A stretch of DNA of 64,000 nucleotides. Source: Seriola aureovittata. Lineage: Eukaryota > Chordata > Actinopteri > Carangiformes > Carangidae. Shown one piece after another: positions 19,401 to 30,741 of this stretch (positions are counted from its first letter, which is position 1; each line of letters starts with the position of its first letter). The translations under genes were made by a program, and so were the position numbers. The stretch is taken from contig NC_079377.1 in NCBI RefSeq assembly GCF_021018895.1, positions 11,538,501 through 11,602,500 on the forward strand, read 5' to 3'. Below the pieces are notes generated by a model, which searched no databases, had not been told where the DNA came from, and was given only the letters and a program-made list of their open reading frames with translations.

Positions 19401-20907
19401 AACCTCCGAGAGCGACACCGCTCAAGATACTCAGACTTCTCACTCTTGTAAATCCGACAGCGCACCCATGAAAGGTGATTTTTTCATTGCTGGCTACAAT
19501 TCCCAACTGGCAAATCAGACAGTTAGTGAGAGTGACGTAGACATGACCTCACCACATCGCAATGTGTTTTCTGAGGAAAGTAGAGTGCAGAATGACACAA
19601 GGGCTGTTCAGTCACCTTTGGACAATGAGCCAACTCCAAGTACAGATTACTCATCGCCCAGAGATTTGGTTGAAAGCGCAATTATCTCAGTATCCAGGGG
19701 TGATTGTAACTATGACGAAAACATTACAGAAGATGGCAGAAGAATCACATTACCTCAGCGAGCAGCGCTTCATTCAGAAAGTGATTCTGGTGTTGAATCT
19801 GAGCCCAGATGCTCTCAAAATGGTCAGAGACCTGAACAGTTGAACGCTTCCTCTCAGTTACCTGCTGTTTCAAGTGAAATCTCTGCATCAAATACCATCA
19901 CTTATAGGAGCGGCGATATAGAAAACTCAGAGCCAACAGTACTGACTGATAAAGATTTGTTAGACTCAAAGCACAGTGGTGCAGATGACATAGAGTTAGA
20001 CACAGAGAGGCTTTCCCCAGAGATGCAACATGAGGATGTTTTCAGTCATTCTGAGCAGATCTCTGTGCCAAAAAATGAGGGGGAAAATCCACATATTGAT
20101 CGACAAGTCCGCTGCTTAAATCCACCCGCTGCATCATCAGACATCAACTCAGGGCAGTCTGAAACTAAAATGAGAGATGAGTTAGAGTCTGATGTTCTAC
20201 CAGACAGAGATGGATTAGATGTGTATGCTTCTGGAAGTCCACAGGTAGCTACTGATTTCCTGTCAGACAACAGCCTCACATCTGACGTGGCCTCTTCAGC
20301 TCCATCAGTGTTTTCTAATGCTCTAAAGACAGATGTAGATGACCAGGAGGGACCGGTTACAGAGGGGGCTAATGTCAGTGATTTCCAAAAGTCGCAAACT
20401 CAAGACATTGAAAGCACTATCACGATAGCTGAGAATACTCCGCAACCTTTAGACAAAGATAAAAGAGACACACCTCAAGGATTTATCGAGAGCTGTCACC
20501 CAGATCTTCTCCTGGATTTGCTGAAGCAAAACGCCCTCAGTTTGAACAACAGGGAACGAGAAAATCCAGAATTGCTACTGCAAGAGGAGAGAGTTCATGA
20601 AAAGACAGAGCAGTCGGATGCCTCAAACATCCAGCTGCAACTTCTGCAGGTTCTTAAGACTGTTTCCTCAAGCCAAGACCTTTCAATGCTCCAGGAAGTG
20701 ATGGACACTCTATCCAGCGCTCTGGGGGGTGACTCTCAGGAGGACCACCAGCACATACTGGAGAGCATCAAGGAGGAGAGCTCAGAGGGAGAGGATGAGG
20801 GGTCAGCAGAGGACAACCAGGGTCTCTGTCATTTTGATAGTCACAGAACATCTCCTCAGTCGTCTGCCAACTCAGATACCTGCAAATTTGAAGAGGTCAA
20901 AAATAAG
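16453..20907 (+). CDS. dst: dst muscle-type (BPAG1b) plakin-repeat giant exon
   Basis: One exon of 1,485 codons, phase 0 at both ends, between acceptor TCTGCAG and donor GTACAA, so it can be skipped without frame change. Residues about 75-415 hold degenerate plakin repeats (TLTLQNAFQSGLISASVYAE, VDAAVQCDMMSSNS, KIVDITSAVRDGLIDNYTVE, FISYLMLNSYIDPKSGQRVL). Residues about 449-588 are a six-copy 23-residue tandem repeat. A further plakin repeat lies near 725-766 (LLKAQMEEGGILDVTSGRRY). The remainder is acidic, Ser/Asp/Glu-rich and probably disordered, ending in short helical stretches. In mammals the equivalent exon defines BPAG1b of striated muscle. Compared with my memory of human DST, the leading plakin repeats seem shortened and the disordered part has diverged. 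Confidence 0.92.
17799..18217 (+). repeat. dst: In-frame 69-bp tandem repeat inside the BPAG1b exon
   Basis: GATGAAAAC-type landmarks recur at 17863 (diverged), 17932, 18001, 18070, 18139 and 18208, exactly 69 bases apart. A further diverged unit lies before them. Each unit encodes 23 residues of the type ASSASGSLTF then DENTQHTFD. The period is a multiple of three, so all six frames stay open and spurious ORFs appear on both strands. Confidence 0.93.
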
Positions 20908-20999
20908 GTACAATTTAGGTTGTTTCAGCTAACGTCTCTGTCCATAAGTTTTTGGCATTGGTAACATCTGCTTGTTTTGTGTTATTCTTTTCCCCACAG

Positions 21000-21146
21000 C
21001 TTTTCTCCATCCAAGATTTTTTGGAGTGTGTTGGGAGACTGCAGGATCACGCTGATGTTTTAGATGATGTCAAAAAAGACCTTTTAATGGAGGCACCAAT
21101 GGGCAGCAACATGGAAGAACAGCAGATACAAATAGAGGAATGTCAG
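21000..21146 (+). CDS. dst: dst exon following the BPAG1b exon
   Basis: 49 codons, phase 0, with FSIQDFLECVGRLQDHADVL. Helical, spectrin-like and poorly conserved. Probably used together with the BPAG1b exon. Confidence 0.85.
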
Positions 21147-21284
21147 GTTAGAAATTAAATAACTGAAGCACATTTGTCCTCTGTGGTGTAATATTTAATC
21201 ATTTGATATCACATAATCCAATTTTTTTAATGTATTTACTACATGCATGCATTAGGTCCTGACTAAATCTGCTCTTGTGTCCAG

Positions 21285-21500
21285 TGTCTGGAGTCCCGAC
21301 TTTCTAGACTAGCTGGTGCTCTAACAGAAGATACGGAGAAAGCCAAACAGCTCTTAAATTCAGCTGATGATGACATTCCCAAACAAATCCACGAAGATTT
21401 AGCCTCAACGTGTCTGGAATTAGAGGCAAATTTTACAGCTGTTTCCCAGATGTGTGCAGAAAAGACTCACTCCCTAATTCAAGTGATAGAAACAGGGAAG
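21285..21500 (+). CDS. dst: dst exon, diverged spectrin-like rod segment
   Basis: 72 codons, phase 0, opening CLESRLSRLAGALTEDTEKA. Acceptor GTCCAG, donor GTCAGT. Confidence 0.87.
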
Positions 21501-21580
21501 GTCAGTGTTCGATGTTAGTAACTAGAATACAGTGATGTAACGCTTGCATCAGCTTGTGACTCATTAAAATATGGTTTTAG

Positions 21581-21724
21581 GTACATTTGGAATCAACATA
21601 CCAGAAACATCTCAGTGATCTTGAAGAACTAGCGGGCGTCATCCAAAACGACCCTGAGAAGCAGAGCGTGGATTTGAACTCGTGTGATGTGGACACACTG
21701 AATCGTTTGATTCAGCAGAACGAG
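21581..21724 (+). CDS. dst: dst exon, diverged spectrin-like rod segment
   Basis: 48 codons, phase 0, with YQKHLSDLEELAGVIQNDPE. Confidence 0.87.
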
Positions 21725-21811
21725 GTATCTTTTTAAGTCCGATTTAAATGTTCAATACCTACATTAACTACAAAAACGTACTCATCTTATTTCCATCTTG
21801 TCTTGTTCCAG

Positions 21812-22048
21812 GACGCGGAGAGCAATCTGTTGAAAGATGCCAGGCTCAAGTTAGAGGATGTAACATTTGACATCCAGTGCTTTATTTCTGAGCACACTCA
21901 GTTCCTCAGTCCAGCTCAGAGCAGCCACCTCCTCAAGATCCTCAGCACCACCCAGCGAGCTTTCAGGGACCAGACAGAGAGGCTTGTTACACAGAGACGC
22001 ACCTTAGATGTCCTACTGGACACCAGAGAGAGGGAGAACCAGGAGAAG
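21812..22048 (+). CDS. dst: dst exon, spectrin-like rod segment
   Basis: 79 codons, phase 0. FDIQCFISEHTQFLSPAQS matches the segment that follows the plakin-repeat exon in mammalian BPAG1b, supporting use of 21000-22048 as a muscle-isoform block. Confidence 0.9.
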
Positions 22049-23016
22049 GTCTGCTTGTGGATATGCTATAAAATATCACAGAGGTTCCATTGGTTTGCTA
22101 AACTAAAATTAAAGTTGATAAAGAAAGTATATGTAGAGTTGGCTGTATAAGACACGTTACTGTTTGAAGCATGGATTGTATGATTCATGGATTAGAATAG
22201 TAGATTAGTTGATCAGATCACGTTTGACGTTATCTGAACCTCAGACATCCGACAAGAATGATGAATCATCTTTAAAAAAAAAAACAAAACAAAAAAAAAT
22301 TTTGTACAAATATTGAATTAGATGATTTTCATGGATTTCAACTGAGAATAAGACTTTCTTTTTAGAGCATTCAGCAGCATCCCAGCATTTAAAGTTTTTA
22401 CAGTTTTCTATTGTTTGTTCAGTGTATTCTGAAATGAGTGATTGTCTTTTGTTTCCAGGAGTCAGATTTGGGAGGGGGATTTTACAGTGAATGCCTGAAT
22501 GTTTAGAAATTAGAAATAACATCATCGCATGCTCAAGTTGCTCGACCACTCCTGCGCACTAACCTTTATGCTGGTTGTATTCTACAGGACTCAAGACAGC
22601 AGTGAACAATTAACATCGGACAAAAACGCACCTTCCCTGTTGGAACACTTTCAAGCCAAATGAAACCGACTAACACACACAGTATAGTGTCCTCCTGTGC
22701 TTATTACCATCACAAGACCAAACTGGCGAATGGCGAAATAGCATGTTTACAGCATACTAGAGTTTTATGATGAAGGAATATGTATTCTTAAGCAGATTTT
22801 GCATGTTACCTCTGTGTGCCTGACTCCTCTCTCATGTTTTGATGCTCTTGTTCTCAAATATTGACTGAGCTGTTCAGACTATTGGGATTTATGAATACTG
22901 TTGTGTATGTTGTGAATGTTTTACTGAGTGCAGATGTGTCTAAATGACAGGTTTGTTGTTGTTGTTGTTGTTGTGTGATATTAACTTGGTGTTGTTTACT
23001 TATTTATTTTTCTCAG
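22049..23016 (+). other. Intron with A-run and GTT microsatellite
   Basis: Contains A-rich runs near 22272-22300 and a GTT run at 22951-22974 shortly before the acceptor. I see no coding sequence I can support. Confidence 0.65.
22951..22974 (+). repeat. GTT microsatellite
   Basis: About seven GTT units, 40 bases upstream of the acceptor at 23016. Confidence 0.8.
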
Positions 23017-23169
23017 TCTTTGTTGGAGAGACACAAGGAGTTTGCGGAGAAATTGGAGGAAGTGTGTGATAATCTCACCTTGACAGAGAACCGCCTGATT
23101 GGTCATCAGCAACAGGCTGACAACGCTGAGTGTGTCACAGATCTGCAGCAGTACCAGCAGGAACATCAG
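23017..23169 (+). CDS. dst: dst exon, spectrin-repeat rod
   Basis: 51 codons, phase 0, with LEEVCDNLTLTENRLIGHQQ. Long isoforms that lack the BPAG1b block can rejoin the frame here. Confidence 0.9.
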
Positions 23170-23288
23170 GTTTGAAAAACATTGTCTTTGCTTTTACGAA
23201 GCACATTTTGTGTGTAAGTAGGTAAAACAAAGCTGCTTCAATCCATGCTCTTACTATTTCTCCGGCTTTGCGTCTGTCTGATCTCAAG

Positions 23289-23522
23289 GCTCTGCAGAAA
23301 GACGTATTGACAAATGCCAGTGCCCTGAATGAGGTCATCACCAGTACTAAAAAGTTCCTGGAGGAAAACCGGAACAAGCTGACGCCAGATCAGATCGCCA
23401 CCATTGAGAGCAAATTGGAAGAGGCTAAAAGCAAAGCCAAGCTCATCAACCAGCGGGCTGAGGAGTCCAGGAAAGATTTGGAGAAGGTTGTTACGACAGC
23501 CATAAAACAGGAAAGTGAAAAG
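23289..23522 (+). CDS. dst: dst exon, spectrin-repeat rod
   Basis: 78 codons, phase 0, with TSTKKFLEENRNKLTPDQIA. Uses an AAG acceptor (CTCAAG at 23288). Confidence 0.9.
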
Positions 23523-23689
23523 GTCAGATTACCTGCTTATATGTTGCCTGTAAAAATTATGCATCAGAATTTATATTATTAATTACAGTGTAATTAACAT
23601 ATTGCTGAATATAAAGCCTTTGTATGTATTTTATTGATTTTCTTCACTGTTCAGCATTCGATTAATCTGTGATGTATATGCCTTTTCAG

Positions 23690-23965
23690 GCAGCAGCTGT
23701 TGAGCAGCTTGAAGAAAGTAAGAACAAAATTGAGGGTCTTCTAGAATGGATATCCAACATAGGGAACGAGAACGAGGATCAAACCGACCGTATAAGTAAA
23801 GAGAATGGGAACCTGCCAGAGGAAACCTCAGCCAAGGGACTGATAGGAGACGATGACGATGCCAATGGAAACGCTTTACAGACCACTGAAAAAGATTTTG
23901 GCAGAGAGACCAGCGACAAGAACGACGCCTCCCTGGACCTCGATAAGCAATACGAAAGGGTCAAG
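23690..23965 (+). CDS. dst: dst exon, spectrin-repeat rod with acidic linker
   Basis: 92 codons, phase 0, with AVEQLEESKNKIEGLLEWIS followed by an acidic, probably disordered loop ending LDKQYERVK. Confidence 0.92.
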
Positions 23966-24471
23966 GTATAGTTGGTTTGCAGACGCTTGGCTTTCCCTCT
24001 CAACAGTTGAAAGACACAAGTTGCAATGAAATACAGAAATTTTCAAGTAAAGTATGATCAGTTTCTAAGTTTGTTAAACAGCAAATGCCAACAATTATAA
24101 AAGTTCAAAATTGAATTAACAAAATCTTGTTATCTGAACAAAGCTCAAATTAAAATATGACATTTCCAATTAGAAGAAATTGAGATGACGAGATCGATTA
24201 CTTTACGAAATGAAGAAACAGGTTATGTAACATGTCAATAAAATAGATAAGAATATAATTTTACTAGCATCAGGCAGATTTGAGATTAAAGAAACAGGAA
24301 AAGGGAACGGGATCTTAAAGCCAGTAAAGACAAAAAGCAAAGAAATGGTAAAGAAAAAAAATCAGTATAATTTATGATACAAATTTCAAAAAAATGTAAA
24401 TAAAAATATTCATCATCATCATTGCTGCTATTTGTATTGGTATGGTCCTCAAGTCTCCATTGCTCTCACAG
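23966..24471 (+). other. AT-rich intron
   Basis: 506 bases of AT-rich DNA. Nothing recognised. Confidence 0.7.
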
Positions 24472-25020
24472 GCCCGTCATCAGGAGATTCTGTCCCAGCA
24501 GCAGGATCTGATCATGGCCACCCAGTCAGCTCAGGCTCTGCTCGACAAGCAAGCCAACGTGCTTTCCCCGGAGGAGAAGGAGAAGCTGCAGAAGAACATC
24601 CAGGAACTGAAGGGGCGCTACGAGGCCTCTCTGACGCAGGCTGAACAGCAGATGAAGCAGGTGCAGTGTGTCCAGGAGGAGCTGAAGAAGTTCCAGGATG
24701 ACTGCGAGGAGTTTGAGGGCTGGTTAGACCAGGCGGAGGGAGAGATTGAGGAGCTGGGCGCCCCCACGGGCTCCCTCAACATCCTCAGTGACAAACTCCA
24801 GCGACAGAAGAGCTTCTCGGAAGACGTGATTTCTCACAAAGGGGACCTTCGCTTCATCACGATTTCAGGACAGAAAGTTCTGGATGTGGCGAAAGCCTGT
24901 GGAGTGGGTGACCCTGCGGCTAAGAATGCTCTGCTGAATGTGGATACTTCAGGAACCTGTTCTGCTGTCAAGGATAAACTGGACTCAGCAGCAAGTCGAT
25001 ACAAAACCCTACATTCACAG
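24472..25020 (+). CDS. dst: dst exon, spectrin-repeat rod
   Basis: 183 codons, phase 0. It opens ARHQEILSQQQDLIMATQSA and holds the very conserved KRQKSFSEDVI-type segment and SHKGDLRFITISGQKVL. Confidence 0.94.
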
Positions 25021-25239
25021 GTATTTTATCCTGCGGTTCATCGATTGAATTTTAAGAGGCTGCAGTAGCTTATTCTTGCCACTGGGTGGAAGCATTTGTC
25101 TTTTCAGAAATCTCAATACTTCTTCTGCGGGCACTGTGAAAAAGAATTTATATTTTTATTTTAACGAACTGCGCCTGTGCACTTAATTATCTAAATATCA
25201 TATCACACACACAGTATCATTTCATTTCCTTTGTTTCAG

Positions 25240-25416
25240 TGCAATCAGCTTGGCAACAACCTCAAAGATGTGGTCGACAAATACAAGAAATATGACGACT
25301 CCAGCGCTGGGCTTTTGAAGTGGCTCACCAATTCAGAGGAGGAGGCGAGAAAGCAGCAATCAGAGGCCATAGCAGCTGACCCGCAAACACTGCAGAAACA
25401 GCTGGAAGAGACCAAG
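25240..25416 (+). CDS. dst: dst exon, spectrin-repeat rod, GC donor
   Basis: 59 codons, phase 0, with CNQLGNNLKDVVDKYKKYDD and ending QLEETK. The donor after AAG is GCAAGA. Confidence 0.9.
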
Positions 25417-26366
25417 GCAAGAAACACCACAAGTCAGGGCTGTACTGCTTAGGTCTAGACTTGGTAAAAAGCCCAACCTCAGAATTTTGTGGTGAAAAGC
25501 TCAGATTTATCTCAGATCGTGATCTTTTTTTGATCTTGGTGTAAGTTTTCCATGTTTTTCTAAGAGGCCTCTGTAATTCTCGTGAGTCATATGAAAAAGT
25601 TGTTTTGATCTTTTTTCTTTTTTTTTTTCCCCATGTAATGCTTTTAACTTTTGGTGAAAATTATTTTTTCACAGTTCAAAAAGGCTGCTGGGTGATGGAC
25701 ATTAAGTTATGGATGATCCAACTAAAGAAATAAAAGATAGCTTTATTTAGAAAGAACACATGCAGAACTTGGAACATTGACTGGGTTATAAGGTCATGGC
25801 ACATTAGGCCTGCCTTACCATATACGTACAGTGTTTCCACTGACTGAAGTGCAACAAAGCTATTTTTAGCCGTGCATTCAAATTCAAACCCACATGTGAG
25901 TAGTTTAGTTATTTGTATCTCGCATACTCCTACGAGAGGATAAGAAACTCGGCTGAAAGAGCTGTCTCTGTCAAAGCTTTTGGCTTCAGTTAGCAACAAC
26001 ATTTCTCTGTAGGGAGGTAGTGACTTACAGCATAGATATGCCAAGATAAGAGGCGCCTGTGAGCCAACCAGAGAGCACTGTGCTTTTGGCTTTGGCTACA
26101 AATCACTGCAGAAATCCTGAGCCTTTCTGTAAATGTAACAGTCGAAGCAGACAGCTACATCTAAGTGTATCTGTGGAATGAGTCGATATTACATAGATAT
26201 AATCCAGACATTCTTGCACATCATCACTCTGGTGCTTTTATCTTCAATCCATCACACTGGCGAAATGCATAACCTGCGAACTGTAGTATAAATCCAGGCA
26301 GAGGACATGTATTTATGTGGATGCAGTTTCATTTTCTCTGACTTCCTCATTCTTGTTGATCCACAG
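25417..26366 (+). other. GC-AG intron 2 of 4
   Basis: Donor GCAAGA at 25417, acceptor CCACAG at 26366. The junction EETK-ALQ equals the known DST sequence. A T-run near 25616-25628 is the only other landmark. Confidence 0.87.
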
Positions 26367-26490
26367 GCCCTGCAAAGTCAGATGACAGGACATCAGACTG
26401 CTATTGACACATTACGCAAAACAGCTGAGTGTTTGATCACATCGGAGGGGGACCTCCTGAGCAACCTCGACGAGATCCAGGAGACAGTAG
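26367..26490 (+). CDS. dst: dst exon, spectrin-repeat rod
   Basis: 41 codons plus one base, with ALQSQMTGHQTAIDTLRKTA and ending in a split Asp codon. Confidence 0.9.
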
Positions 26491-27041
26491 GTGAGGGAAA
26501 TATCAAAGCAGGGAGCAGATCTTGCACCATCTGAATGATTTTATGTGCCATCATTCACACTCAGATAATGGGATTAGGATTTAGGCCTTTAAATAAGCAA
26601 GTTTAAAGATGCCAGACATCGAAAAGCTTTTAAAAAATCAAGCGTTTACACAGCTTGAAGTCAATAAACCTTGTAGTCCTGCAAAATGTTTCTCATGCCA
26701 CAAGCAGGAAGGTCTTAAAGCCAAATGGCAGCATATTGCGGGTCCAGCAAGTCTTTTCTACAATTTACACAAGTTGTCTGTGTGAAACATATTGCTTTTA
26801 GAGTGTCTCATTTGTGTTAATTTTCCCACAATCACTGTTTTATTGTCCTCCATTTAAAAATGCTTTTACTTTACCTAAACCATGTGACTCTAATCCTTTG
26901 CCGAAATTATAGCATTAACAAACTCAATAAATGCCAAATAAGTTTCTACTTTACTTTGAAATGTTTATCTCATAGTGTCTCCCAAACAGTGAGAAGCTGC
27001 TCAGCTTGAAGCGTAACCTGATTTGCCTCCCTGTGTTGCAG
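26491..27041 (+). other. Intron, nothing recognised
   Basis: 551 bases without recognisable features. Confidence 0.7.
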
Positions 27042-27250
27042 ACGACATAGTGGAGCGTTACGACAACGTGTCTAAGTCTGTAAGTGATCGAAATGAGAAA
27101 CTGCAGATCACTCTTACTCGCTCCATGAGTGTCCAGGATGGTTTGGATGAAATGATGGGATGGATGGAGGGAGTGGAGGCCAGTGTCCAAGAGAAAGGAC
27201 AAATTCCCCTGGACTCTGCATCAATTGGAGACATCCTCAGCAAAGAAGCA
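27042..27250 (+). CDS. dst: dst exon, spectrin-repeat rod
   Basis: Two bases plus 69 codons, with [20 protein letters not shown] and [20 protein letters not shown]. Donor GTGTGT. Confidence 0.9.
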
Positions 27251-27391
27251 GTGTGTATTTCAGCAGTACAATAACTTTATACTGTAACTATTATTTTATG
27301 CTGTAAGTGGTTGGTTTTGTTTGTCACCAGCTCCAGATCCACATTATTTATGTATTACAACCCTGCCGTTGTCCGTCCTGTGTTTTCCCAG

Positions 27392-27709
27392 GCGTTAGAG
27401 CAGGACATAGCAAGTCGCCAGAGCAGCATCTCAGCCATGAAAGCCAAGGTGAAGAAGTTTGCGGAGACGGCAGATCCCTCCGCCGCCGCGCTTCTGCAGT
27501 CTACGATGGACGCTCTCTCTCAGCGCTTCTCTGATGCTTGTGACAAGCACAAGCAAAAAGTTTCCCAACTGGAGCAGCTGAAAGAAAAGGTGGAAGAGTT
27601 TGAGACGGTCGCAGATAAAGTTCAGCAGTTTGTTGTGAAACGTACGCAAGATCTACAGGAGACGGACGGGCCGGGAAAAACCTTCAATGAACTGTCTGAG
27701 CTGATGCAG
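27392..27709 (+). CDS. dst: dst exon, spectrin-repeat rod
   Basis: 106 codons, phase 0, with LEQDIASRQSSISAMKAKVK and FAETADPSAAALLQS. Confidence 0.93.
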
Positions 27710-27795
27710 GTAAGTATACTACTGACAATAAATTGATATATTGATATATTTTTTATACTTTTATAAGGACTGACTGACTATTATAACTTCTGTAG

Positions 27796-27962
27796 AGTAC
27801 TAAGGCTGAGATGGCTGAACATGCCGGTGATTTGGAGAAGCTGCACACTCTGTCCAAAGAGCTGTCTGAAATAAGCCCTGATGGAAACCAAGCCCAGATC
27901 CAGAGCAAGATGGACGATCTCTCCAATATCTTCACCACCTTTAAAGACACTGTCAAAGAAAA
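27796..27962 (+). CDS. dst: dst exon, spectrin-repeat rod
   Basis: 55 codons plus AA, with DLEKLHTLSKELSEISPDG. Confidence 0.9.
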
Positions 27963-28115
27963 GTAAGTGGGGAAACAGGGATGGAAAAAAAAGAAGATCT
28001 TTGTATTTCCACTTTTAACAATTACATATACATCCTTTTCCTTAACATTACTGTTTATCTGATGTGGGTAATGTACACATGGCTGTAAGATGTGACTGAT
28101 TTTTGTCTGCTACAG

Positions 28116-28272
28116 AGAAGAAGAGGTTTCATCCTGTCAGGACCAGCTGGGAGAGTTCAGATCTGCAGCCAGCACGCTCACCAAGTGGCTGGAGGAGACC
28201 AATGACAAAGTACCTGCAGTCCAGCCGAGCAGCAGTGAGAAAAGTCTGGAGACGGACCTGCAGATAGTCACC
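28116..28272 (+). CDS. dst: dst exon, spectrin-repeat rod
   Basis: One base plus 52 codons, with VSSCQDQLGEFRSAASTLTK. Confidence 0.9.
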
Positions 28273-28789
28273 GTGAGTCGTGAGATAAATAAAAGAAAAA
28301 CATATAGAGAGTGTCATTCCTATATTTATTTTATCCAACAGCGCTCACTCTGCTGTAACAGAAGCCATTGACGTTGTACTTTACATCTTGTGCTTATGTG
28401 TTTTGCAATAGATAGATAGCGTGTTTTAACAGATCGTAGTCCTATCCTCCCTAAACTCCCCACTTTTCCAGCGTGCTTTTCTGTGCCAGCTAATAACAGA
28501 TGGATGGTAGGTTTTCACACAGGACAGATCTGGGAGTGAAACACGACGTTGTCCAGCAGAGACAATCTTTTCTTTCCTATGATGTTAGAGGAAAAAAAAA
28601 AATCACAAAAGTAGTTCCTCAATCTAGTGTAAAAATAGAAAATGAAAAAAAAAGATGATGTAAAATCATCCAATTTCGATTTTTTCCATCCTGTATCACA
28701 TCAACCTTTTACTTCTATGTGTTATAAATGCCATATGTCATATCTATACCCATATATACCATCTAACTGTCTGATTATTCTCTCATCAG
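28273..28789 (+). other. Intron, nothing recognised
   Basis: 517 AT-rich bases with no feature I can support. Confidence 0.7.
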
Positions 28790-28916
28790 GGTTTGTTAGA
28801 TGAATGGATATCCAAAGGCCCTGCTGTCCAAGACATGAACAGCAAAGGATCCGAGCTGTGCAGCCTCATTACTTTCCTCACATCCCCGGCCAAAACAAAG
28901 ACTCAGAACAAGTCAG
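28790..28916 (+). CDS. dst: dst exon, spectrin-repeat rod
   Basis: 42 codons plus one base, with DEWISKGPAVQDMNSKGSEL and SLITFLTSPAKTKT. Confidence 0.88.
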
Positions 28917-29104
28917 GTAAACGTCAGCACACTTAACCTCATGTGTCTGAATCATTCAGTGGAATGGGAAGCATGGTGTTTGGGCACACTTCTGAGTACT
29001 GTGTAATCACTAACAATCAGAGACCATGGAAAAGATCTTTTGCCAGCAATGCTAGTCAGTCTGCCTGTGTTTTACTCAAGCTTTGTCTCATGTCTTTGCA
29101 TCAG

Positions 29105-29155
29105 CTCTTACTAATGGTGGTGGTCCGGCGAGCCATTCCTACCTAACTAATAAAG
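29105..29155 (+). CDS. dst: dst small exon (51 nt), linker between rod repeats
   Basis: Enters and leaves at phase 1, so it can be skipped in frame. It encodes ALTNGGGPASHSYLTNK, a Gly/Ser/Asn loop. Mammalian DST has a comparable short Gly/Asn-rich linker ending ANKG here. Confidence 0.82.
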
Positions 29156-30206
29156 GTAATGAAGTGTGTATGTGGGTTACTGCTGTGAAAATAGAGGTGT
29201 ATGTGGTCTGCTGTGGCGGTATTACGGCCGGTTTTCAAAACACTGCTATGACTGTGGCGGCTCTATGCCAAACAAATAGCAACTTTTGAAAATCAGTGTA
29301 ACAGTATGTTCTGATTATGAGGTCTAGAGATAGACAGAGGGAGTTTATTATATTTTACTGCTCTAATTAAGAAATGAAGCCTCACCCAAACACCATAGAG
29401 AGCGAGTTATTTTATAAGTTCCCATCAAGCTTTAAAGGGTCCAACCACCCATTCACACACACAAACACACACAGTTAGCTATGTAAGGGTCGAGGCCTCA
29501 TTCACAAAAATGTCATACAAGAGTAAAAAGAGAAGAAGAAGTCCTGCAGCTGAATACAGGTTGGCAGCGATTGCAGTTACATTATAGAACCCAAAATGTG
29601 AGAAAAAATGTCTGGGTGTTAACACAGTGACATTACAGAGCAGCATTGTGGCAGAAATAAAGAAGTGACTAAAATGGGAGGCGCTCAAGGGAGGGAGAAG
29701 GATCGTGGAGGTGGACGAGAGAATTCTGTTCTGGCTGATGGTCCAGTGTTGGCTGCAGAGGAGGATGTTCACCTGGACAGCGACCTGCGTAAAGATTTAG
29801 AGGAAGCTGTTGGAGCGTGAGGCGTTGCCATGCCAAAGTACACATGCAAATATGAATTCTACATAACAATTTTGCTTTTTTATTTTATTTTTGTATTTCT
29901 TGTTTATTTGGGCAACATTTAACTCCAGCTTAAAAACTCACACATGCCAATTAAGAATAAATCTGTTTGTAGGAGTTGTTCCTACACGCTGTTCTAACTT
30001 GTGGTGAAGCTTGCAGCTGCATTAAAGATCGTATGCTTGAATTCCACTCACAGGGAGTTGGTGATATTTTCCTCACTCATATTCTGAACATACTGTACCT
30101 TAAGGCTATTATATTAACGGTGCCTCACTGTTATCATAACCTCATTATGGCGCTGTACGATACTTCCGTGAAGGAAACTTGATGGAATTATTTTGAATGT
30201 CCTCAG
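29156..30206 (+). other. Intron with an unexplained open, GC-richer patch
   Basis: 1,051 bases. A short CA run lies near 29455-29472. The patch at about 29639-29816 is open in one frame after a possible acceptor, but its length is out of phase with the flanking exons (see findings). Confidence 0.6.
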
Positions 30207-30442
30207 AGCTGATGATAATTCAGCAGAACATGTCATTCGTCAACGAGGGATACGCGAGCCTCGGGGAAACGCTAAAGGGCCGAGCCGCTGAGCTGAGTAC
30301 CTCGGTGCAGGAGATGAAACAGGCCCAAAAAGAGACGGAGGACATGTTGACGTGGCTGAAGGACAAGAAAGAGACTGCAGCATCATGGAACAACGCGGCC
30401 ACAGAGAAAGATGCGGTGAAAACGCAGCTTGAACAGCAGAAG
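30207..30442 (+). CDS. dst: dst exon, spectrin-repeat rod
   Basis: Two bases plus 78 codons, with FVNEGYASLGETLKGRAAEL and DMLTWLKDKKETAASW. Confidence 0.9.
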
Positions 30443-30611
30443 GTACAGTGCAGTTGTTGTTGCTCACCGAATGAACTGTTACATTTAATTATGCTCCAAA
30501 ACTGCATGCGGTCCTCGCTGACTGTGTTCTGCTGTTAGTGAGATACTCATGTGACACTCTTTCTTGGAAATCAAAAGGCTTCAACGTTCATAATTCATTT
30601 CATTCTGTCAG

Positions 30612-30741
30612 GCATTTGAAGACGACATGAAGCAAAAGCAGGAGCAGCTCCAGAAGCTCAGAGAGAAGCTCCTCGACTTGATTAAGACTCATCCAAACTC
30701 CCCCGAGGCGGCAAAATGGAAGCAGATGCTGGCAGAAATAG
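30612..30741 (+). CDS. dst: dst exon, spectrin-repeat rod
   Basis: 43 codons plus one base, with KLRKLLD-like helix text (LQKLREKLLDLIKTHPNS). Confidence 0.9.

Noticed and set aside
22588..22605. Possible short alternative terminal exon (DSRQQ then stop) after TTCTACAG
   Set aside because: Only five codons follow in frame, there is no nearby poly(A) hexamer, and no such isoform is known.
29479..29772. 97-codon minus-strand ORF in an intron
   Set aside because: No resemblance to any family, and it has low-complexity Leu/Ser/Phe composition typical of chance antisense frames.
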